DNA from: DAOUMU01 sp034409055
GTDB taxonomy: Bacteria; Chloroflexota; Anaerolineae; 4572-78; J111
Reading direction: 5' to 3'
Length of the DNA: 14,954 bases
Assembly: GCA_034409055.1 (NCBI GenBank)
Contig: DAOUMU010000329.1
Span: forward strand, 1 to 14,954
The position numbers were made by a program, and so were the translations under genes. Of this stretch, positions 7,701-13,630 are shown in pieces (the stretch's first letter is position 1; each line of letters starts with the position of its first letter). The notes beneath the pieces were generated by a model. That model saw only the letters and a list, made by a program, of their open reading frames with translations, ran no database searches and had not been told where the DNA came from.

Positions 7701-8122
7701 TGCAGGCCGGAGAGAATGTCACCCTGCATGTTGAGGACCAGGATATCGAGCTAACCCCGGAAGAACTGCTCATCCAAACCGAACCGGTCGAGGGACTGGC
7801 CGTTGCCGCCGACAAAGTCATCACCGTTGGGATTGACGTGGTGATTACCGATGCCCTGGTCGCCGAGGGCATCGCCCGCGAACTGGTCCGCCGGATTCAA
7901 AATATGCGCAAAGACGCCGGGTTCGACATCTCCGACAGGATCACCATCTACTATCAGGCGGAGGGTACGGTCCACCGGGTCTTCCAGGAGTGGTCAGATT
8001 ACATTAAAACCGAAACCCTGGCCTTAGCCCTTGAGCATCAACTCATTCCCGAAGTTGCCTTCCAACGCAAGGAGAAGGTCGACGGCCTGGATGTGATGGT
8101 GGGCGTGAAGCGCGAAGGATGA
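4757..8122 (+). CDS. ileS: Isoleucyl-tRNA synthetase with GXHH signature
   Basis: The 1121-residue class I synthetase charges tRNA-Ile. The HIGH region reads MGVHHAWG, so the signature is GXHH (Gly56-Val57-His58-His59) rather than HXGH. The KMSKS loop reads PMHKS (662-666) followed by WGN. The CP1 editing domain spans roughly residues 190-410, with the Thr-rich TTTPWT at 272-277 and the editing aspartate in GAGAED (Asp395). Zinc-type cysteine pairs are C458/C461, C529/C532 and C572/C575. The anticodon-binding and C-terminal regions follow from about 740. The start has AGGAG at 4744-4748. This is the type known from Actinobacteria and Chloroflexi, grouped with IleRS2. The swapped motif has been tied to mupirocin hyper-resistance in some IleRS2; resistance here is inference. 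It shares the T-box operon with alaX. Confidence 0.96.
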   Translation: MPFRDVPSDVDFPAQEQEVLQWWKDNQSFEKLWAMQKGRPKWSFIDGPITANNPMGVHHAWGRTYKDVYNRYWAMRGHELRYQQGFDCQGLWVEVEVEKEMGFKNKKDIENYGMAAFVNKCKERVLRYSAVQTEQSLRLGYWMDWNDTDQLGRLADKIVENAEEVITVEGPEGTLTDTVENIVGRLGMPELGGSYYTLSNENNYMIWRALKICSENGWLYRGADVMPWCPRCATGISQHEIVTDGYAEITHRSVTVKFPLRDRPGEALLVWTTTPWTLTSNVAAAVGPDLDYIKVKMLLTNEIFYLSRGTPHMLRGKYELLAELKGNEMVGWTYDGPFDDLPAVQQPGGWTDLKELIAGISVSAKEAHQVIAWDEVGEEEGTGIVHIAPGAGAEDFALGKEYGLPIVAPLNDEGFFVEGFAWLTGMQVSQVADPIFKNLEEKGLLYHIEGYTHRYPTCWRCKTELVFRLVDEWFVSMDKLRPLLMDITRQIRWIPAFGLERELDWLRNMHDWMISKKRYWGLALPIWECDSCAHWTVVGDDIELKERAVAGYEEFAGHTPHRPWIDSIKLKCENCGSLMNRIADVGNPWLDAGIVSFSTLRYRQNPEYWRKWYPADWISESFPGQFRNWFYSMLVMGAIIDKSPSFMSNFGYATLWAEDGRPMHKSWGNAIEFNEAADKMGVDVMRWMYCNHKPEQNLLFGYHRADEVRRQFLIPLWNVYNFFVTYAKLDEWTPDSSLQTVIANSENPLDGWIVARLNEVIAKVTTNLENYDAYGPTLAIQALLEDLTNWYVRRSRRRFWRSEHDADKEAAYATLYHVLTTLIKILAPITPFVTEVMYQNLVRGVDDSAPESVHHCAWPEADEATIDQSLLDQMDLARRIASLGLGARGNANIKVRQPLARALVHVGQSDSVFQRELSAELTAIVVDELNVKSLEFVAEAGELISYKVLPNLKLLGPKLGKLIPAVRQAVAAADANELVAKVQAGENVTLHVEDQDIELTPEELLIQTEPVEGLAVAADKVITVGIDVVITDALVAEGIARELVRRIQNMRKDAGFDISDRITIYYQAEGTVHRVFQEWSDYIKTETLALALEHQLIPEVAFQRKEKVDGLDVMVGVKREG

Positions 8123-8239
8123 GGCAAAGATTAATAGGCCCGTTTTTGTGGTAAAATGGTTAATGGGTGTATCCATATATTGAGATGGAGTTCTACTTAC
8201 AGGAATAACATTCCCTTATCTGCTGCGTGTTCAACTTCG

Positions 8240-8269
8240 TAGACGAGTAACACCTGCCTCTGATACAAT
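8240..8269 (+). promoter_or_regulatory. Putative extended -10 promoter of the membrane regulator gene
   Basis: TAGACG (8240-8245, four of six matches to TTGACA), an 18-bp spacer and TACAAT at 8264-8269 with TG at 8261-8262 form the box TGA-TACAAT. The predicted start is near 8276, about 55 bases before the preferred GTG at 8332. No convincing terminator was seen between ileS and this site. Confidence 0.45.
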
Positions 8270-8331
8270 TACCCACTTTCTATTTTTGGTGAGCCAATCC
8301 GGGCATATGCTTGGTGACAAGGAAGTTGATC

Positions 8332-10569
8332 GTGGCCTATGTAGTCTGGTTCATTATTACCACCGCAGTGGCTATTACCGTTTACCTGGGCTTGGCGGTC
8401 TATGTCGTCACCCACAATCCCCGCCACTCGATCAGTTGGGTATTTGGCGGCTTTTGCCTGACCCTGGTCAGTTTTTATTTGAGTAACCTCTTCCTGATCG
8501 CCGGACCGGAACCGCCCCCGCTTGTGACTCCTGGGCCACTGCGCTGGCGATGGGCGGTCGGGAGTTTCACCCCCACTCTGTTTCTGCACCTGACATCTTT
8601 TTATTTTCCACCTGGTTGGTGCTGGTCCCGGCGGTGGGTCCTGCGCCCGGCTTATCTGTTCAGCACCGGCCTGGCCCTGGCTGCCCTGTTCAGCGACCTG
8701 CTGGTGTCTGGCCTGCTGTACCGCCCACGGAGGCCCGTCCTCGGCCCAGTAGTCGGGCCGTTGATGTACGCCTTCGCCGGCTTCTTCGTCCTGGTAGTGG
8801 CGGGTGGCGTCGCCGGACTGGTGACCGGTTATCGAACCACCCGCTTCCCTTCCCTGCGCCACCAGATTCGCCACTTACTCATTGCTGTTGGGTTTATGAT
8901 TTCAAGTGGCTTGATCGCCTGGTACAGTGTGCTGTTGGTGACCGACGTCGGTCGGGCGCTGCCCGCCTGGGTTGATGGCCTGATGATTGGAGCCGGTTTT
9001 CTCTATATTAGAGCCGTCTTGCGTTACGGCTTATTTATTGGTCGTCCGATGGCCCGGCAAGAACTGTTTTATTCACTTCTAACAACGGCCGTGGGGCTGG
9101 TGGCGCTCTACCTGACCTTAACCCTGGACCGCTGGCTGATGACCTACTACATGCCTGTGCCTTATCCGCTGGCTACCGGTATGCTGGTAGTGACGATCGC
9201 CCTCAGCTTTCCGGTGCTCAGCCCGTGGGTGACCGTCCGGCTGGACCAGGCCCTCTTCCGGGCAGAGGCACAGCAACGAGTCATGGCCCGGAACCTGGCA
9301 GGCGTTCTGGCTGAAATTCCAGACCCGGCCCAGTTGCCAGCCCAATTGCTGGGCGCGTTCTGCGCGACCCTGAACGTGCGGGATGGGTACATCGCTCTGG
9401 CCGATCCCAACCGCCCACCGGAGAGACTGACCATCCAGGTCGTTCAGGGAAGCCTACCGTTGCAAGAGGGTGATTGCGTACGCCAACCACCCCTGCACAG
9501 CCAAAAACCCCGCCTGGCCACGATCCTGCTGCCCCGGCAGCAAACGGAGCCAGGCTGGCGGGAGGTGGCTCTGTTCTGCCCGTTGGTCACCGACAGGGAG
9601 GTCAGGGGGATGGTGGCCTTGGGGGAGAAACGGGATGGTACGCCCTTCACCCGACCAGAACTGGCCCTCTGCGCCGAACTGGCCCGGCAACTGGAGGTGA
9701 GCGGACAGATGCTGCGTCTGCGAAACCAGCCTCTGGAGACACCCCCCCACCAGCGCCAGACCCTGCCTCAACCGGTTGCCCCAACCACCGATGCCCCCCC
9801 TCAGACGTTAGTTACCCGGCAGCAGCATCCCGTAGACATGCCACTGGCGATCCGTCTGTTGGGACCATTGCAAGTGGCGCGCAATGGAGTGACCGTACCG
9901 GAGACGGCCTGGGGCACCGAGCGGGCCAAGGTCCTGCTGGCCTACCTGCTCTGGAAAGGTCCTGTTGGGGCAACGCGAGCGGAAATCTCGACCGCCTTGT
10001 GGCCGAATCGTCCGCCGGAGGAAACAGACAACGTCTTCCACGTCACCCTGCACCGCCTGCGCCATGCCCTGGAACCGGAACTCCGCCGGGCTCGTGATTC
10101 GCATTACATCAGGTATACCGGTGGACGATACCGCTTTAACCTCGAAGCGTCCCATTGGTTGGACGTCACGGCCTTCCGGGCTCTGGTTGCCACCGGCGAA
10201 CCGGCGGCCTTGCAAGAGGCCATGGTCCTGTACCGGGGCCCCTACCTGGAAGATACCGGCTGGGCCTTGCCACCGGAAGTGGAGGCGGAACAGCAGGCGT
10301 TGGAGCAGTTGTACGTCACAGCGCTGCGCCAGTTGGCCGCTCAAGCCGACGGGCAGGCAGCCGTACCTTACCTGGAAAAGCTGCTGGCCATCGAACCGAC
10401 CGACGAGGCGGCGCAGCAAACCCTGGTGTTGGGCTACCTGGCCCGCGGCCGCCACGACCTGGCCCGGCGGCAAGTCGTTCGCTGGCAGCAGGCCCTGGCT
10501 GAGCTGGACCTGGCACCGTCGCCGGAGACCGAGGCGCTGTGGCGCAGAGTGGCGGATAGAGGGCGTTGA
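8332..10569 (+). CDS. Membrane-bound one-component regulator: multi-TM sensor, GAF-like, wHTH and BTAD (SARP-like)
   Basis: The 745-residue protein joins a membrane sensor to a DNA-binding output. Residues 1-300 hold about nine hydrophobic segments (for example 1-26 and 34-58), like the 7TM/multi-TM heads of some histidine kinases. Residues ~315-465 look like a degenerate GAF domain, ending GMVALGEKRDGTPFTRPEL then a helix. A Pro/Gln-rich linker (about 466-502) leads to an OmpR/SARP winged helix (503-~600) beginning IRLLGPLQV, with TRAEISTALWP and a VFHVTLHRLRHAL helix. A BTAD helical repeat follows (~605-745), typical of AfsR/DnrI-type activators. No kinase, ATPase or receiver domain is present. 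GTG 8332 is chosen because AAGGA (8319-8323) lies 8 bases upstream; in-frame TTG 8311 and GTG 8314 lack such a site. It likely regulates from the membrane; the target is unknown, but exported-protein genes lie downstream. Confidence 0.85.
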   Translation: MAYVVWFIITTAVAITVYLGLAVYVVTHNPRHSISWVFGGFCLTLVSFYLSNLFLIAGPEPPPLVTPGPLRWRWAVGSFTPTLFLHLTSFYFPPGWCWSRRWVLRPAYLFSTGLALAALFSDLLVSGLLYRPRRPVLGPVVGPLMYAFAGFFVLVVAGGVAGLVTGYRTTRFPSLRHQIRHLLIAVGFMISSGLIAWYSVLLVTDVGRALPAWVDGLMIGAGFLYIRAVLRYGLFIGRPMARQELFYSLLTTAVGLVALYLTLTLDRWLMTYYMPVPYPLATGMLVVTIALSFPVLSPWVTVRLDQALFRAEAQQRVMARNLAGVLAEIPDPAQLPAQLLGAFCATLNVRDGYIALADPNRPPERLTIQVVQGSLPLQEGDCVRQPPLHSQKPRLATILLPRQQTEPGWREVALFCPLVTDREVRGMVALGEKRDGTPFTRPELALCAELARQLEVSGQMLRLRNQPLETPPHQRQTLPQPVAPTTDAPPQTLVTRQQHPVDMPLAIRLLGPLQVARNGVTVPETAWGTERAKVLLAYLLWKGPVGATRAEISTALWPNRPPEETDNVFHVTLHRLRHALEPELRRARDSHYIRYTGGRYRFNLEASHWLDVTAFRALVATGEPAALQEAMVLYRGPYLEDTGWALPPEVEAEQQALEQLYVTALRQLAAQADGQAAVPYLEKLLAIEPTDEAAQQTLVLGYLARGRHDLARRQVVRWQQALAELDLAPSPETEALWRRVADRGR

Positions 10570-10819
10570 TAAACGCAGAGCCGTAAAAGCGGGAAGCGGA
10601 GAGCGTGGCGCGGAAAGCGTGGCGTGGCCAAGCCGCACGCAAGCGAAAATAATCGGACGCAACACGCAACACGTTACTTGTCCTGTGCTTCACGTAACTA
10701 TGCCTCTCCCCGATGGCATAAACCCTGTCGAGCACTCCTTTGAGAACATTAAAGATTTTGCAAAAATAAGCGAGGGCTCTCCAAAAAGAGCCCTTGTTAA
10801 GTTTCATGTAAGTGCCGTT
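10570..10819. other. Intergenic stretch with simple repeats and a small hairpin
   Basis: No gene is seen in the gap between the regulator and the CAP gene. It begins with low-complexity GC-rich sequence in which AGCGTGGCG is repeated (around 10605-10626). Tandem ACGCAACACGCAACACG-like sequence follows near 10658-10674. A perfect 8-bp hairpin AGGGCTCT-CCAAAA-AGAGCCCT lies at 10773-10794. The hairpin is followed only by TTGTTAAGTTT, so it is a weak terminator at best. Confidence 0.5.
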
Positions 10820-10828
10820 TGGTACAAT
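10820..10828 (+). promoter_or_regulatory. Candidate extended -10 promoter of the CAP gene
   Basis: TGG-TACAAT lies about 54 bases before the GTG start at 10882. No clear -35 box is seen at 16-18 bp, which is tolerable for an extended -10 promoter. The same TGN-TACAAT form precedes other genes in the window. Confidence 0.4.
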
Positions 10829-10881
10829 GAAGGTACTATTTAAGGAAGATGTTATCTCTATGATATGGAGGGAGAGAAGCT

Positions 10882-12003
10882 GTGCTTATCAGGAAACCGG
10901 TCTCTATCCTTGTTTTGGCCACTCTGCTTTTACTTACTCTGACACTGTTCCCCTGGTCAAACCCACTGCCAGCGCTGGCTCAGGGGCCAGAGGCGCAGTC
11001 CCAGCCCAAAGATTTGGTCTACAATGAGCAGCAAACCGTCTATTTGGGCAATCTCAAGCGGGCCGCGCACAACAGGCCGCCCCTGCGTTGGAACCGACAA
11101 CTAACCGAAGCGGCCCGCTGGTTCTCCTGGGACTCGGTCGAAAATCGACCGGGGGGCTACTGTGGCCACGGCGATACCAACAATGAAGGACCGCTTGAGC
11201 GTATCCGCAAGTTTGGCTACTACGGTTTTGGCGGGGCAGAGAATGCCTTTTGCGGTTACGTCACCCCGGATTTTGCAGTGGAGGGCTGGTACAATGAAAC
11301 ACCTCCCAATGATGGACACCGGCAAAATTTGCTCAACAGTTGGTCCTGGGAGGTAGGATTGGGTTACTATCGTCGAGACAGTGACGGTCGTGGCTACGTG
11401 ACTCAGGATTTCGGCCAAGACTCGGCCTACCCACCGGTGGTTATTAACAATGAAGCTGTTCAGACGAGTAACCCGGCGGTTACTCTTTACATCTATAGCC
11501 ATAGCAGCAGCAGCGATGATATCACCGGCCTCGGCCCGGCAGTCGAGATGATGGTGGCCAACGATCGGTGCTCCTTTGACGACACCTGGGAGCCATACAG
11601 CCCCACCAGGAGTTGGACCCTGGAACCGGGCACGGACTGGCGCACCATTTACGTCAAAACCCGCGATGCCAGCGGGCGAAGCACGGTGGTCGAGGACACC
11701 ATCTACCTGGGATCGTCTATTCCCTACCAGGATTTGAGCCTGGAGCAGGCCTCGACCCGCTCCGGCAGGTCAAGCTGTACGAGCTGGATAGCGGCGGCCT
11801 CCCTTTTATGCAGTTCAGCCTGGGTTGGGTGCTGGAGATGGAAATCGGCACACTGTGGTGGGGCAACGGTGCGGTGGTCAACGATCCTGATGCCTCGGCG
11901 GGACAGGCATATCGGCTGGACCCTGGTGACAGAGATGCCTTTATGTGGACTCTGGCCGGCGGCTACTCCCATAAACCCGGCGATCAGGCTTACTTTCGCC
12001 TGA
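10882..12003 (+). CDS. Secreted CAP (SCP/PR1) domain protein, 5' part of a frameshifted gene
   Basis: The start is GTG with GGAGGGAG at 10867-10874. A signal peptide runs over residues 1-33 (RK near the N-terminus, long Leu-rich core, PALA before Gln34), so the protein is exported. The CAP domain spans ~48-190. Its conserved cavity residues are His96 (GHGDT), Glu120 (AEN) and His146 (GHRQNLL), and it ends in a YVTQDFG motif. CAP proteins are extracellular; bacterial members often have unknown ligands. After it comes an Ig-like stretch (~195-290). True coding in this frame ends near base 11750 (LSLEQA). From there the frame yields low-quality Ser/Cys/Trp-rich sequence until a TGA at 12001, while the adjacent frame continues as good protein. 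The cause is a net one-base loss, for example GCCCTC reduced to GCCTC. Confidence 0.85.
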   Translation: MLIRKPVSILVLATLLLLTLTLFPWSNPLPALAQGPEAQSQPKDLVYNEQQTVYLGNLKRAAHNRPPLRWNRQLTEAARWFSWDSVENRPGGYCGHGDTNNEGPLERIRKFGYYGFGGAENAFCGYVTPDFAVEGWYNETPPNDGHRQNLLNSWSWEVGLGYYRRDSDGRGYVTQDFGQDSAYPPVVINNEAVQTSNPAVTLYIYSHSSSSDDITGLGPAVEMMVANDRCSFDDTWEPYSPTRSWTLEPGTDWRTIYVKTRDASGRSTVVEDTIYLGSSIPYQDLSLEQASTRSGRSSCTSWIAAASLLCSSAWVGCWRWKSAHCGGATVRWSTILMPRRDRHIGWTLVTEMPLCGLWPAATPINPAIRLTFA

Positions 12004-12692
12004 AAGTGGATGACAACTCGGTCGCAGACCCGGTGGCGAGTATCTCGGTTGACACTGGGGGGAAGGATGTTTTAGTTTTGAAGGGAACCGACTTTGCTGC
12101 GTCCGGCGTCTACCAGGAGTTTGCCCTTGATTTCCAGAACCACGATCCTGATTGGCCCTGGTTTGCTTTTGGCGCCTCCCAGATAGGTAACGCCACAGTC
12201 CATGTGGATCGGATGGTCATTTTTACCGCCCCTGAGCCGGTGCAGGCCGACAAAACGTGGGATGTACCCGATCACAACTACCGAGGCAAAGCCGTCTGGG
12301 GGCGTTATACCAATAACGCCGGTAACTTCTCCGGCATCACCGAGGCCACCACCACCTATTCTCAACTCGAAATATCCTCAGCTTCGCTGACCTTCCTCGG
12401 CGACGATACCCTCACCGTACCGGCTATGCAGACCTTGACCGTGGGCTATGGCACAGGCTGTGACCGGCCGCCCTGGTCTGTGCAGAGCAGCCAGCCCTGG
12501 CTGAAGGTGAACGCCGCGCCGCCAAACATCCAGGTGTGGGTGGATTCGACCGGCCTGCCGCTAGGGGCCCACCAGGCCACCTTGGCGGTGGATGCCGGGC
12601 CGGATATTGCGGGCAGCCCGCAGACGGTGCCGGTGACTTTCATTTTGGTGGAGGAGTTGCAGCAGGTGTTTTTGCCTCGGGTGAGTAAGTAA
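11751..12692 (+). CDS. CAP-protein C-terminal region, 3' part of the frameshifted gene
   Basis: Reading from 11751 (LDPLRQVKLYELDSGG) the frame stays open for 313 codons and joins smoothly to LSLEQA of the upstream part if one base is restored. Residues ~15-165 resemble a concanavalin/jelly-roll-like beta region (for example VAWGRYTNN-type and DPDWPWFAFG strands); this fold is a guess. The end (about 205-313) looks like a BACON/Ig-like domain: SSASLTF, LTVGYGTGC, PWLKVN, GAHQATLAVDA. The protein ends VFLPRVSK, the same motif type as YLPIVIK in the FG-GAP protein. It has no start codon with a good ribosome binding site at the junction, so it is not an independent gene. Confidence 0.75.
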   Translation, partial: LDPLRQVKLYELDSGGLPFMQFSLGWVLEMEIGTLWWGNGAVVNDPDASAGQAYRLDPGDRDAFMWTLAGGYSHKPGDQAYFRLKVDDNSVADPVASISVDTGGKDVLVLKGTDFAASGVYQEFALDFQNHDPDWPWFAFGASQIGNATVHVDRMVIFTAPEPVQADKTWDVPDHNYRGKAVWGRYTNNAGNFSGITEATTTYSQLEISSASLTFLGDDTLTVPAMQTLTVGYGTGCDRPPWSVQSSQPWLKVNAAPPNIQVWVDSTGLPLGAHQATLAVDAGPDIAGSPQTVPVTFILVEELQQVFLPRVSK

Positions 12693-12702
12693 TAGGGGCG
12701 CG

Positions 12703-12900
12703 AATATAACAACGGATGGCCGGGATTAAACGGATTGGGCTACGATCATCGTTTGGGTCACCCTGCTCGGCTTGGATTTGGCAATCCAGCGGGAGCAAAC
12801 CAAGACCAATGGCCGAAACGATGATCAACGCCACGGATTGTATTGTAAAAGTAGGGCAGAAGAGGCCGATCCGTTCAATCCTTTTATCCGTTGTTATATT
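12703..12900. repeat. 198-bp imperfect inverted repeat (MITE-like fold-back element)
   Basis: The outer arms AATATAACAACGGAT (12703-12717) and ATCCGTTGTTATATT (12886-12900) are perfect 15-bp inverted repeats. The second arm pair is GGATTAAACGGAT (12723-12735) with ATCCGTTCAATCC (12869-12881), 12 of 13 matches. The third pair is GATCATCGTTT (12744-12754) with AAACGATGATC (12816-12826), 11 bp perfect. A central hairpin GGATT-TGGC-AATCC lies at 12774-12787. The whole could fold into one long stem. The TATA in both outer arms would permit a TA target duplication, as for IS630/Tc1-type MITEs; that is inference. No transposase is present. It lies between two exported-protein genes and contains no credible gene. 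Confidence 0.75.
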
Positions 12901-12946
12901 GAGCCAGAAAAGGGGAAAGAGTATTAAGCAGACAAGGAGGTCAAAG

Positions 12947-13630
12947 ATGAAAATTCGTAAGCTATTTTACCGGGTAGTAAATGTGATGGTGCTGACCCTG
13001 TTGGCGCTGCTACTGGACGGTGCTCTGGTCACCGTTACACCTGCCCTGAGCACAACAACCGAGGAGGGGGCGGCCTTATCGATGGGCACACGTGCTCCAC
13101 AGGACAGCAACGCTACGGGAACTGGTCCCCTGTTCGAGGACATCGGTGCCGGACTGCCGGGTGTTTATTACGGCTCCGTGGCCTGGGGTGACTATGACAA
13201 CGACGGTGATCTGGATATCCTGCTGACGGGCCGTGGTATGACCAGAATCTACCGCAATGACGGGGGCGGCGTCTTCACCAATATCAACGCCGCGCTGATG
13301 GGATTGCACAATACCTCCGTGGCCTGGGGCGACTATGACAACGACGGTGACCTGGATATCCTGCTGACCGGTGGCAATCTCTCAAATGATACTTTCACCA
13401 AAATCTATCGCCATGACGGAGGTAGCAACTTCACCGACATCGGCGCTGCGTTGACGGATGTTCAGAATGGTTCGGTGGCCTGGGGTGACTATGATAACGA
13501 CGGCGACCTGGATATCCTGTTGTCGGGTTATACCGGTTTGGGCGGTATCTCCAAAATCTACCGCAATGACGGGGGGGCAGTTTCACCGACATCAACGCCG
13601 GACTGCCGGGTGTTTATTACGGTTCCGTAG
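12947..13630 (+). CDS. Secreted FG-GAP/VCBS repeat protein, 5' part of a frameshifted gene
   Basis: The ATG at 12947 has a strong AAGGAGG at 12934-12940. Residues 1-35 form a signal peptide (MKIRK..., Leu-rich core, TPALS). FG-GAP/VCBS repeats follow, each with SVAWGDYDNDGDLDILLTG, whose DxDxDGxxD loop is a calcium-binding site of integrin-like beta propellers. Repeats 1-3 have their Val codons at 13178, 13319 and 13475. The frame breaks at a run of seven Gs (13571-13577): here it reads NDGGAVSPTS, whereas sister repeats read NGGSSFTDIN. The stop at 13628 is a TAG in the wrong frame. Restoring one G rejoins this part to the downstream part. Confidence 0.88.
   Translation: MKIRKLFYRVVNVMVLTLLALLLDGALVTVTPALSTTTEEGAALSMGTRAPQDSNATGTGPLFEDIGAGLPGVYYGSVAWGDYDNDGDLDILLTGRGMTRIYRNDGGGVFTNINAALMGLHNTSVAWGDYDNDGDLDILLTGGNLSNDTFTKIYRHDGGSNFTDIGAALTDVQNGSVAWGDYDNDGDLDILLSGYTGLGGISKIYRNDGGAVSPTSTPDCRVFITVP
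13571..13577 (+). other. G7 homopolymer at the frameshift in the FG-GAP gene
   Basis: The tract GACGGGGGGGCAGTTTC should carry eight Gs to keep NDGGGSFTD in frame. Distances between equivalent Val codons of repeats 3-4, 4-5, 5-6 and 6-7 are 152, 153, 153 and 153. Exactly one base is therefore missing between repeats 3 and 4, consistent with this tract. Confidence 0.85.

Noticed and set aside
9808..10665. 285-codon minus-strand frame and other long frames across the regulator's 3' half
   Set aside because: They lie opposite or offset to the wHTH-BTAD coding sequence, Arg/Pro-rich, without conserved motifs.
10773..10794. 8-bp hairpin AGGGCTCT/AGAGCCCT as a terminator of the regulator gene
   Set aside because: It lies about 200 bases downstream and lacks a U-tract in the gene's direction; kept only as part of the intergenic description.
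12001..12003. TGA in the CAP gene as a possible selenocysteine codon, given selC nearby
   Set aside because: Coding in that frame has already degraded from about 11751; the continuing protein lies in the adjacent frame, so a base loss explains it.
12716..12946. Upstream extension of the FG-GAP reading frame through the fold-back element
   Set aside because: The ATG at 12947 has AAGGAGG and starts a signal peptide; the extension only translates the inverted repeat.
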